Of a stretch of 9,642 bases of DNA, positions 1 to 4,613 are shown piece by piece. The notes beneath the pieces are model-generated. The model was given only the letters and a program-made list of their open reading frames with translations. It was not told the origin of the DNA and searched no databases. Origin of the DNA: Methylovulum sp. (GTDB lineage: Bacteria > Pseudomonadota > Gammaproteobacteria > Methylococcales > Methylomonadaceae); NCBI GenBank assembly GCA_004299465.1, contig SCST01000716.1, forward strand, positions 1 to 9,642. The letters run 5' to 3'. Position 1 is the stretch's first letter; each line of letters opens with the position of its first letter. The position numbers were made by a program, and so were the translations under genes.

Positions 1-38
1 GCATAGCGCCGATAGATGTCAACATCCTCATGCTGCAC
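1..38 (-). CDS. Start of an unidentified gene downstream of the AlpA-like regulator (partial)
   Basis: Two start codons overlap the end of the regulator gene. A GTG at 36-38 opens a frame reading MQHEDVDIYRRYA, which has a protein-like charged composition. An ATG at 29-31 forms an ATGA overlap with the regulator's TGA stop and opens a frame reading MRMLTSIGAM. It has a weak purine-rich GGGCGG about 7 bases upstream. Both frames stay open to the left edge. Overlap with the preceding stop suggests translational coupling, and genes in this place on AlpA-bearing elements often encode replication or primase proteins. With about a dozen codons visible neither the frame nor the function can be decided. 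Confidence 0.3.
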   Translation of the reverse strand, partial: MQHEDVDIYRRY

Positions 39-327
39 CGCCCAATTCAACAATCAGCTTTCTGATGTCCTCGACAGGCCAGACTCTCGTCCTCTCGCCA
101 AGTAAAATACCAGGGGGGTATTTGCCGGATTTAACCCCGTTTAAGAAACTTGTGCGGCTAATCGGGATAATCGGCGGCTCTGAGCTTCCCGGCACTTTCA
201 CGATCTGGTTTAACCGTAAAAACCCTGCTTCGGGTAATTGACGATAAACCGGGGTAATCGGTGGCTCTGATCTGCCCGGCATTTTCACAGGCTGGTTGAC
301 AGGTAATTGATGTACGACTGAGTTCAT
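28..327 (-). CDS. AlpA-family small DNA-binding regulator with an internal duplication
   Basis: This 99-residue protein ends in an AlpA-like helix-turn-helix region. The landmarks are FLRLNQI (36-42), PIIPISRTSFLNGVKSGKYP (52-71) and LGERTRVWPVEDIRKLI (76-92). AlpA-like proteins on islands act as activators of the integrase or as excision factors. The chosen ATG at 325-327 has a strong GGAGG six bases upstream; a TTG nine codons earlier has nothing comparable. The N-terminal third is unusual: residues 11-29 repeat residues 40-58 with 13 of 19 identical, adding a second KxPGxSEPP block ahead of the normal domain. The upstream leader holds a terminator-like hairpin. The family call rests on C-terminal motif resemblance and the neighbouring integrase; the exact role is inferred. 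Confidence 0.8.
   Translation of the reverse strand: MNSVVHQLPVNQPVKMPGRSEPPITPVYRQLPEAGFLRLNQIVKVPGSSEPPIIPISRTSFLNGVKSGKYPPGILLGERTRVWPVEDIRKLIVELGGAA
154..297 (-). repeat. Direct repeat inside the AlpA-like gene (period 87 bases)
   Basis: Bases 154-210 and 241-297 are near copies offset by exactly 87 bases, or 29 codons. The best-conserved stretch is around the GGCGGCTCT / GGTGGCTCT motif at 173-181 and 260-268. The in-frame period means the duplication is kept in the protein. Confidence 0.75.
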
Positions 328-333
328 TTGTGG

Positions 334-338
334 CCTCC
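334..338 (-). promoter_or_regulatory. Ribosome binding site of the AlpA-like gene
   Basis: GGAGG on the minus strand lies six bases before the ATG at 325-327. It decides this start over the in-frame TTG at 352-354. Confidence 0.75.
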
Positions 339-369
339 AATGAAGAAAGCACAAATGATAATGCGGTTA

Positions 370-392
370 AAAACGGCCTTTTGCGCCGTTTT
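370..392 (-). terminator. Terminator-like or attenuator-like hairpin in the AlpA leader
   Basis: AAAACGGC (370-377) and GCCGTTTT (385-392) form an 8-bp stem with a 7-base loop. On the minus strand it runs into a short T tract before AACC. It lies 43 bases upstream of the AlpA-like start and in the same direction, so it could attenuate that gene or end an upstream transcript. Confidence 0.4.
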
Positions 393-432
393 CCAATTTT
401 GAACTTTATTATGCTGTAGTTGCATGGTTGCA

Positions 433-449
433 CCTTATTGTTGATAAGG
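433..449. repeat. Short inverted repeat in the AlpA leader region
   Basis: CCTTAT (433-438) and ATAAGG (444-449) pair around a 5-base loop. No T tract follows in either direction, so it could be a small operator or a leader hairpin. Confidence 0.35.
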
Positions 450-507
450 CGTCTTATTATTCACATAAATATATGATCGTGAAGCAAAAGAATTATTAAA
501 TAAAAGT

Positions 508-723
508 TGTTCAGTAAATTATTACCTGTTGTTCGGTAGTCCCTACAAAACAATGCAGGCCATTAAAATCAACAAGTTGAAATTTTAACTTTTAATTTTC
601 AGGAATTATATAAAATCAATGAGTTAAAGCTGGCTATTCACACAAAACACTCCGCCTGCACTGTTTTGCAGGGACTACCTGTTGTTCTGCTTTTTAGAAC
701 AACAGGTAATAATTTACTGAACA
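508..723. repeat. Large imperfect inverted repeat with 53- and 70-base arms
   Basis: The left arm (508-560) matches the reverse complement of the right arm (654-723). The first 27 bases are identical and the remaining 26 have two mismatches. The right arm has 17 extra bases that create a nested perfect 12-bp hairpin, ACCTGTTGTTCT (677-688) with AGAACAACAGGT (696-707). A smaller CCTGCA/TGCAGG hairpin sits at 655-672. The span between the arms is AT-rich and non-coding. The whole looks like a short terminal-inverted-repeat element (MITE-like) or a replication or partition locus. No convincing target duplication was seen beyond a two-base GT on each flank. Confidence 0.75.
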
Positions 724-771
724 GTGAGCGTTTTTTATTACCTGTTTTTTCGTTAATTTTTTATTTTCTAA

Positions 772-788
772 ACCGCAACGCTTGCGGT
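772..788. repeat. Perfect 7-bp hairpin
   Basis: ACCGCAA (772-778) and TTGCGGT (782-788) pair around a CGC triloop. No T tract follows on either strand. Confidence 0.4.
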
Positions 789-872
789 AACTTTCCTTGT
801 GACTTGGACATCAAAAAAGCCGTCAAGACCAGCAAAGCTCGTTAAGTTTGTCGTAGCTCTTCAAGTCGAATC

Positions 873-892
873 AGCTTGTATCAAGCTTTTTT
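873..892 (+). terminator. Terminator-like hairpin on the plus strand
   Basis: AGCTTG (873-878) and CAAGCT (882-887) form a 6-bp stem with a TAT loop, and six T residues run from 887 to 892. The form is that of a small intrinsic terminator. No plus-strand gene lies upstream, so if it is real it may end a non-coding transcript. Confidence 0.35.
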
Positions 893-939
893 GCCATTTA
901 TAACAACACTCCGTTAAAGCGCAATCGTTACAAAAGGGA

Positions 940-994
940 TAACCGGAAGCTGGGTAACGACTCCCGCTTGTTGCCCCGTCGGGCTATCCGGTTA
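940..994. other. Possible three-way-junction fold
   Basis: An outer perfect 8-bp stem, TAACCGGA (940-947) with TCCGGTTA (987-994), encloses two hairpins. The first is AGC and GGG with one bulged T against CCCGCT (948-968). The second is GCCC against GGGC with a CGTC loop (973-984). The three helices leave few unpaired bases. It could be a structured RNA or a folded single-strand DNA site. I do not recognise the family. Confidence 0.4.
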
Positions 995-1002
995 AAGTGG
1001 TG

Positions 1003-1017
1003 TGACTTGCAAAGTCA
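1003..1017. repeat. Palindrome TGACTT-GCA-AAGTCA
   Basis: A perfect 6-bp inverted repeat around a 3-base centre, directly to the right of the three-way-junction candidate. It could be a small operator or hairpin. Confidence 0.35.
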
Positions 1018-1177
1018 AAATAACTGATTGTTTCCCGATTATGCCTTAATTAACGGGTAAAACCAGGGGTTTTGGGTTGTGGTCTTGCTCCGATCCGCCC
1101 GGCTCTGACAAATTGAAGCCTGAAAAGGCGGCTCTATTGTCAACCTGTAGCAAATAATGCCGTGAATAGGGCGGCTC

Positions 1178-1193
1178 TTACCGTCAGCGGTAA
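1178..1193. repeat. Palindrome across the RelE stop codon
   Basis: TTACCG (1178-1183) and CGGTAA (1188-1193) pair around TCAG, which contains the complement of the TGA stop. No T tract follows, so it is a weak terminator candidate at most. Confidence 0.35.
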
Positions 1194-1447
1194 ATGTTTT
1201 TACGGTGTCCGATCTCGATTACCAAAATAACCAGCTCGCCGTCTTTGATTTGACAGATAAGCCGATAATCGCCGACACGGTAGCACCAATAGGAGGATAA
1301 CCGGCCTTGCAGGGCCTTGCCTTTGATTCGCGGATTGCTTGTGTCGTGTAATTCGTTAATAAACGCTTCGATCTGTTGCTTTTGCGGTTTGTTAAGTGAC
1401 TTCAAAAACTTTGCCGCCTTTTCTTCAAACTTAATCGTCCACGTCAT
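1184..1447 (-). CDS. relE: RelE-type mRNA interferase toxin
   Basis: This 87-residue protein has the usual RelE/ParE length and fold signature. It opens with MTWTIKFEEKAAKFLKSL, has the basic IKGKAL patch near 41-46, GDYRLIC at 59-65 and ends in IEIGHRKNIY. Residues K42, K44, R62, R82 and Y86 correspond to the catalytic set of E. coli RelE (K52, K54, R61, R81, Y87), so it should be an active ribosome-dependent mRNA endonuclease. The ATG at 1445-1447 is preferred to an in-frame upstream ATG at 1466-1468 because family members begin at this point and a GGGG lies just upstream. It overlaps the antitoxin gene by 17 bases, a sign of translational coupling. A 6-bp palindrome straddles its stop codon. 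Confidence 0.9.
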   Translation of the reverse strand: MTWTIKFEEKAAKFLKSLNKPQKQQIEAFINELHDTSNPRIKGKALQGRLSSYWCYRVGDYRLICQIKDGELVILVIEIGHRKNIYR

Positions 1448-1658
1448 AAAGCCCCGCTTTGACTTCATCCCATGATAAAAGCTTGCTTTCGCCTCGCTCC
1501 AGTCCGGCTAAGACTTCATCCGCCGCCCGTGCATCCTGCCAATCTTCCAAGGCTTCAATTAGCAATCTATTCGCCAACTTAGCCAAGTCGGTATGTTCCT
1601 GCTCGGCCATTTCAGCAAGCAAAGCGGTAGTTTCGTTGTCGATTTCCAAGGTTGTCAT
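1431..1658 (-). CDS. relB: RelB-like antitoxin of the RelE partner
   Basis: This 75-residue acidic protein lies immediately before the toxin gene. A short strand, TTLEID (2-7), is followed by helices typical of ribbon-helix-helix antitoxins. The C-terminal ERGESKLLSWDEVKAGL is a common toxin-binding tail. It should dimerise on its own promoter and neutralise RelE through the tail. The ATG at 1656-1658 has GAAGGG on the minus strand about 6 bases upstream. A TATAAT box and a CTATG/CATAG inverted repeat lie in the 100 bases before it, as expected for autoregulation. The antitoxin role is inferred mainly from position; the exact subfamily (RelB, ParD-like or other) is uncertain. Confidence 0.85.
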   Translation of the reverse strand: MTTLEIDNETTALLAEMAEQEHTDLAKLANRLLIEALEDWQDARAADEVLAGLERGESKLLSWDEVKAGLYDVDD

Positions 1659-1690
1659 GGTTTGCCCTTCAGTGTGCTTTATTGGCGCTT

Positions 1691-1719
1691 ATTATACGGC
1701 TATGGACAATAAAGCATAG
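1691..1719 (-). promoter_or_regulatory. Putative toxin-antitoxin promoter and operator
   Basis: On the minus strand a perfect TATAAT -10 box lies at 1691-1696, 33 bases before the antitoxin ATG. Just upstream of it, CTATG (1700-1704) and CATAG (1715-1719) form an inverted repeat with a 10-base spacer, placed between the -10 and where the -35 would lie. No good -35 hexamer is visible. Repression by the RelB-RelE complex at this site is inferred. Confidence 0.4.
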
Positions 1720-1765
1720 TCCACCACGTTTGTACCAACCTGTAACCTGCTTTTTAGCAATACAA

Positions 1766-3022
1766 TCATGTTCCGGTTTTTTTAAACGGTATTATTGTTG
1801 CCCCATTTTTCAAGCCGTCCAGATAATCTGCCCAGGATTGCATCATTTTTCGCCGCTCTTCAAGATACTGTGCCCGGTTATAAGCCGCTCTCACTTGATC
1901 TCGTGGCGCGTGGGCTAATTGCCGCTCAATCGCATCGGCTGACCATCCTTGTTCATTAAGCAAAGTCGATGCTGTTGTCCTGAAACCATGAGCGGTCATG
2001 ACATCGCTATCATAACCCAGAGATTTAAGGGCGGTTCTTATGGTGTTATCGGACATTGGCCGTCCGTTTCCCCGGCTTGACGGAAACACATAACGTCCGT
2101 TACCAGTCAATGGCCTGATTTCTTCCAGTATGGTGATTGCCTGAGTTGATAAAGGCACAATATGGTGAAAGTCTGTTTTTGACACATAAGGCCGCCATTC
2201 ACGCGCCACCAGGTCAACATCAGTCCAAAGCATTTGCCGTATTTCACCCGGTCTTTGAAAGAGCAAAGGGGATAACCTAAAAGCCAATTGCACAACAAAA
2301 GTTCCCTGATAATTGCTTATATCCCTGAGTAACTGCGCCACTTGTTTGGGGTCAATGATAGCCGCCCTGTGCTTTACTTTTTGCGCGGGTATCTGTTTGG
2401 TGACAGGTTGCGCCGGGTCGTAGTCAGTGAAGTTATGGACTATCGCATAGGCGAAAATTGCACTGATCTCGCTATGTAAGCGGTGCGCTGTTTCGAGCTG
2501 TGATTTATCAATCAACGGTTTTAATGCCATCAGCACGTCCGATGATTTAATTGCCTTTATTGGCATATCACCAAGAGCAGGAAGCGCCAGTCGTTCAATC
2601 CGGCTTGTCTTTTTGATGTGTGTGGTTGCAGTGGTTAAGTGGGCAATTGAGTCTAGCCATTGCCGTGTTACATCTGCAAAACTGTTTAGTATGGGTAAGC
2701 CCTCACTAACGCGGCCATCGTTTAATCTGGCAAGCTGTTTGGCTTTTTTCGTATCACTCCTCACTTCGCTGGGGTCAATACCGTTTGCGATATTGTCACG
2801 GGCTTTTTCTGCTTCGCGCCGGGATGCCTCCAAAGTGATGTTTGGATAAATGCCTAGTGCCAGCTTTTTACGCTTGCCTTCGATGGTGTAAACGAATTGC
2901 CAAAGTTTGGAGCCGTTGGCTTTAATAAGTAAGTACAGGCCGCCGCCGTCGTTAATGGTGTAATCCTTATCTTTGGATTTGGCCGCCCTGTAGACTGTGT
3001 CTTTATTGAGTTTATGAGCCAT
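1766..3022 (-). CDS. int: P4-type tyrosine site-specific recombinase (integrase)
   Basis: This 418-residue protein has the three-part plan of P4/CP4-57 integrases. Residues 1-90 are an arm-binding domain with NDGGGLYLLI, WQFVY and LGIYP. About 100-205 is a core-binding helical domain, and 215-400 is the catalytic domain. The catalytic residues are present: R257 in RPGE, K282 in SKTD, H345 and R348 in HGFR, H371 in LAHA and the nucleophile Y381 in AYNRA. It cuts and rejoins DNA at the attachment site, here the 3' end of the adjacent tRNA-Leu. The ATG has GAGG seven bases upstream. The gene is intact and full length, so the element may still move. A concentric inverted repeat covers its promoter and ribosome binding site, suggesting tight control. 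Confidence 0.95.
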   Translation of the reverse strand: MAHKLNKDTVYRAAKSKDKDYTINDGGGLYLLIKANGSKLWQFVYTIEGKRKKLALGIYPNITLEASRREAEKARDNIANGIDPSEVRSDTKKAKQLARLNDGRVSEGLPILNSFADVTRQWLDSIAHLTTATTHIKKTSRIERLALPALGDMPIKAIKSSDVLMALKPLIDKSQLETAHRLHSEISAIFAYAIVHNFTDYDPAQPVTKQIPAQKVKHRAAIIDPKQVAQLLRDISNYQGTFVVQLAFRLSPLLFQRPGEIRQMLWTDVDLVAREWRPYVSKTDFHHIVPLSTQAITILEEIRPLTGNGRYVFPSSRGNGRPMSDNTIRTALKSLGYDSDVMTAHGFRTTASTLLNEQGWSADAIERQLAHAPRDQVRAAYNRAQYLEERRKMMQSWADYLDGLKNGATIIPFKKTGT

Positions 3023-3086
3023 TTTGTTACCTCGATTGTTACCTTTTTTGATGCACTATAACAAAGGTAACTATAAACGTAACAAA
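3023..3086. promoter_or_regulatory. Integrase promoter with a concentric double inverted repeat
   Basis: Outer arms TTTGTTAC (3023-3030) and GTAACAAA (3079-3086) and inner arms GTTACCTTT (3038-3046) and AAAGGTAAC (3063-3071) share the same centre. GTTAC recurs 12 bases apart on each side. A minus-strand TATAGT at 3055-3060 sits at the centre as a candidate -10 box, with TTGTTA and similar weak -35 options upstream. The outer left arm fills the gap between the GAGG ribosome binding site and the ATG. This is an operator-like arrangement for a symmetric protein, possibly the integrase or the AlpA-like regulator. Confidence 0.6.
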
Positions 3087-3129
3087 TTACTGTGTATGTG
3101 GTGGTATTTCGTTGTACTTCGTTGGACAA

Positions 3130-3165
3130 TAAAAAAACCCGCTAAGCCTTACGACTTGCGGGTTT
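3130..3165 (-). terminator. Intrinsic terminator after tRNA-Leu
   Basis: AAACCCGC (3135-3142) and GCGGGTTT (3158-3165) form an 8-bp GC-rich stem. On the minus strand it runs into seven T residues (3131-3137, counting the stem's own). It lies 34 bases past the tRNA CCA end and should stop read-through from the secG-tRNA unit into the integrase gene. Confidence 0.8.
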
Positions 3166-3198
3166 CTGTACTTTTTTGGGTCTCTTAAAACCCTTATT

Positions 3199-3240
3199 TG
3201 GTACCGATGGCCGGATTTGAACCGGCACGACTTGCGTCAC
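3199..3240. other. Predicted attachment site region at the tRNA 3' end
   Basis: P4-type integrases usually recombine within the T-arm or the 3' acceptor end of a tRNA, leaving the tRNA intact. This region covers those parts of tRNA-Leu. The matching direct repeat should lie at the other end of the element, outside the window, so the core cannot be delimited. Confidence 0.4.
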
Positions 3241-3283
3241 CACCCCCTCAAGATGGCGTGTCTACCAATTTCACCACATCGGC
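3199..3283 (-). tRNA. leuU: tRNA-Leu(GAG)
   Basis: The minus strand folds as a class II tRNA of 85 bases. The acceptor GCCGATG pairs with CATCGGT, with the same G-U first pair as E. coli leuU, and CCA is encoded at 3199-3201. The anticodon arm is CCATC / TTGAGGG / GGTGG, giving anticodon GAG, which reads CUC and CUU leucine codons. A GAC-GCAA-GTC variable arm and a perfect GCCGG/CCGGC T-stem follow. It lies 19 bases after secG on the same strand, as in E. coli and Pseudomonas, and is probably co-transcribed with it. It is the apparent insertion target of the adjacent element and remains intact. Confidence 0.96.
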
Positions 3284-3302
3284 TTAAACATGTTGATAGT
3301 TG

Positions 3303-3806
3303 TTATTTTTTTTCTGTCTGTTTAGCGGGTTCAGATAACACTTTGTCTTTTGCTTCACCGGGCTTAGTTTCTTTTTTAACGGCTTCAGTACTTAGCTGAG
3401 GTTTAGCTTGATCGACAGGTTGTTCAGCCGTAGAAGCTGGCGGTATTGCAGGTAGCTCTTCAGGTTTTGCATTAGGTGCGACCGCTACGCTTTCAGCGGT
3501 TTTTTGTGCATCTGTACCAGGGATGCCTACTGGCGCCTCTGTAGCCGGTGCGTTCATCAGGTCATAAGCTGCGCCTTGCTTGCCGTTTAATATGGCAAGC
3601 CCCAAGCTGGTTATAAAAAACAAGGCAGCCAGCGTTGCCGTTGTTCTCGATAGGAATGATGCCGCCCCTTGAGCCCCGAAAACCGAGCCTGACGCGCCTG
3701 CGCCAAAAGTGGCCCCGGCATCGGCGCCTTTGCCTTGCTGGATTAATATCAGGCCGATAATGCCTAAGCCCAGCAATACGTGAATAACAATGATTACTTG
3801 ATACAT
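3303..3806 (-). CDS. secG: SecG, protein-export translocase subunit, with an extended tail
   Basis: SecG joins SecY and SecE in the inner-membrane translocon and aids SecA-driven protein export. Two membrane segments are visible at about 3-22 and 55-74. Between them is the family's conserved loop: QQGKGADAG, FGAGASGSVFG and a FLSR motif at 51-54. The protein is 167 residues, against roughly 110 in E. coli. The excess is a hydrophilic tail from about 80 onward, rich in Ala, Pro, Glu, Lys and Thr, and probably periplasmic because SecG has both ends outside. The start lies 6 bases after the tpiA stop without a clear Shine-Dalgarno sequence, so translation may depend on coupling. tRNA-Leu follows directly. 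Confidence 0.96.
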   Translation of the reverse strand: MYQVIIVIHVLLGLGIIGLILIQQGKGADAGATFGAGASGSVFGAQGAASFLSRTTATLAALFFITSLGLAILNGKQGAAYDLMNAPATEAPVGIPGTDAQKTAESVAVAPNAKPEELPAIPPASTAEQPVDQAKPQLSTEAVKKETKPGEAKDKVLSEPAKQTEKK

Positions 3807-3812
3807 GAAATT

Positions 3813-4559
3813 TTAAATCGAATTATAAATCTTTAAAAAGGATTCCGCGTCCAGGGAAGCCCCGCCTATTAAGCCGCCGTCAATATCCGGCATCGCAAAC
3901 AGACCTTTTGCATTATCCGGTTTGGCGCTGCCGCCGTATAAAATTTGTATTTTATCGGCAATTGCCTGGTCTTTTGCAGCGATGTATTGACGGATATATT
4001 GATGAACTTCCTGCGCCTGTTCATCGCTTGCGGTTTTTCCGGTGCCTATAGCCCAAACCGGCTCATAAGCGATGACTGCTGCGTTGAATGCTTGTATGCC
4101 GGCTAAATTGATCACGGCATCCAGTTGCTCGTTAACGACATCGAAGGTTTGGTTTTGTTCGCGCTGTTCCAGCGTTTCGCCAATACATAAAATAGGCGTA
4201 ATGTTTTGTGTTTGCGCCTGGCTGAAGCGTTCGGCAACGGATTCGTTGGTATCACCGTAATAGCTGCGACGTTCCGAATGTCCAACCAGCGCATACCGGC
4301 AGCCGAATTCACTCAGCATGGCGGCTGAAATTTCACCGGTGTATGCGCCTGATGGCTTGTCCGCAACATTCTGGGCGCCTAGCGCCAATCGGCTGTCTTT
4401 AATGATTTCGGCAACACCGGCGAGAAAAACATAAGGCACACAAACGGCAATGTCCGCGCTATTGGTACCTAATCCGGCAACGATACCTTGTGCAAGTAAC
4501 GCAGTACCGGCACGAGTCCCATTCATTTTCCAATTTCCTACAACCAGTGACTGACGCAT
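3813..4559 (-). CDS. tpiA: Triosephosphate isomerase
   Basis: This enzyme interconverts dihydroxyacetone phosphate and glyceraldehyde 3-phosphate in glycolysis and gluconeogenesis. The 248-residue protein is the normal length for the TIM barrel. N9 and K11 lie in VGNWKMNG, the catalytic H94 in LVGHSERR and the catalytic base E166 in AYEPVWAIGTG. The loop-6 lid follows at 167-177. Phosphate-binding YGGSAKP (208-214) and GGLIGGASL (228-236) complete the set. The ATG at 4557-4559 is chosen because GGGAG lies five bases upstream and homologues begin with MRxxLVxGNWKMN; the frame is open four more codons to a GTG, and the adjacent ATG at 4560-4562 is too close to that site. It lies 54 bases after glmM and 6 before secG. 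Confidence 0.97.
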   Translation of the reverse strand: MRQSLVVGNWKMNGTRAGTALLAQGIVAGLGTNSADIAVCVPYVFLAGVAEIIKDSRLALGAQNVADKPSGAYTGEISAAMLSEFGCRYALVGHSERRSYYGDTNESVAERFSQAQTQNITPILCIGETLEQREQNQTFDVVNEQLDAVINLAGIQAFNAAVIAYEPVWAIGTGKTASDEQAQEVHQYIRQYIAAKDQAIADKIQILYGGSAKPDNAKGLFAMPDIDGGLIGGASLDAESFLKIYNSI

Positions 4560-4613
4560 CATTACTCCCACGTAGAATAAAACTCGCTATGATATAGGGT
4601 AATGGGCCTCAGT

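Larger units (their letters stand above)
328..1183. other. 856-base non-coding region rich in inverted repeats
   Basis: No convincing gene was found on either strand. The only longer open frame overlaps the AlpA-like gene in another phase. From left to right it holds: the AlpA leader with hairpins at 370-392 and 433-449; a large imperfect inverted repeat at 508-723; a further copy of TTATTACCTGTT at 735-746; a 7-bp stem with a CGC loop at 772-788; a plus-strand terminator-like hairpin at 873-892; a possible three-way-junction fold at 940-994; and a 6-bp palindrome at 1003-1017. Copies of a GGCGGCTCT motif lie at 1127-1135 and 1170-1178. It may be an origin, a set of regulator sites or a structured RNA; the sequence alone does not decide. 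Confidence 0.6.
1..3198. mobile_element. Left-running part of an integrative element inserted at tRNA-Leu(GAG)
   Basis: A tyrosine recombinase gene begins 177 bases beyond the 3' end of tRNA-Leu and reads away from it. This is the standard layout of P4-type islands and integrative elements that recombine into tRNA 3' ends. The same side carries a toxin-antitoxin pair and an AlpA-like regulator, both common on such elements, and long repeat-rich non-coding DNA. The other side of the tRNA is pure housekeeping synteny. No phage structural, conjugation or transposase gene is visible. The element runs past base 1, so its type, size and far boundary are unknown. The right boundary is inferred from the tRNA, not from a matched pair of att repeats. 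Confidence 0.72.

Noticed and set aside
158..433. Open frame of 91 codons overlapping the AlpA-like gene and leader
   Set aside because: It is another phase of the same strand. Its apparent repeats come from the duplication in the AlpA-like gene, and it has no good ribosome binding site.
328..1183. CRISPR array in the repeat-rich region
   Set aside because: The repeats are inverted and few, without regular direct repeats or uniform spacers, and no cas gene is visible.
2854..3129. Open frame covering the integrase 5' end and its upstream region
   Set aside because: It runs through the terminator-proximal region and the operator-like repeats in another phase of the integrase, with no recognisable domain. 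The integrase frame has clear homology from its ATG.
1703..3133. GGACAATAAA at 1704-1713 and 3124-3133 as possible element boundary repeats
   Set aside because: Only about 10 AT-rich bases, and both copies flank the integrase gene inside the element. There is no supporting target-site logic.
1..3198. Prophage
   Set aside because: The integrase and AlpA-like regulator fit a satellite or island as well as a phage. No capsid, tail, lysis or packaging gene is within view.
3151..3237. Shared 10-mer acgacttgcg in the tRNA and in the following terminator, considered as an att repeat
   Set aside because: It is short, it lies between the tRNA and the integrase instead of at the far end of the element, and the copy at 3152-3160 is part of a terminator stem. 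Coincidence or local duplication is more likely.
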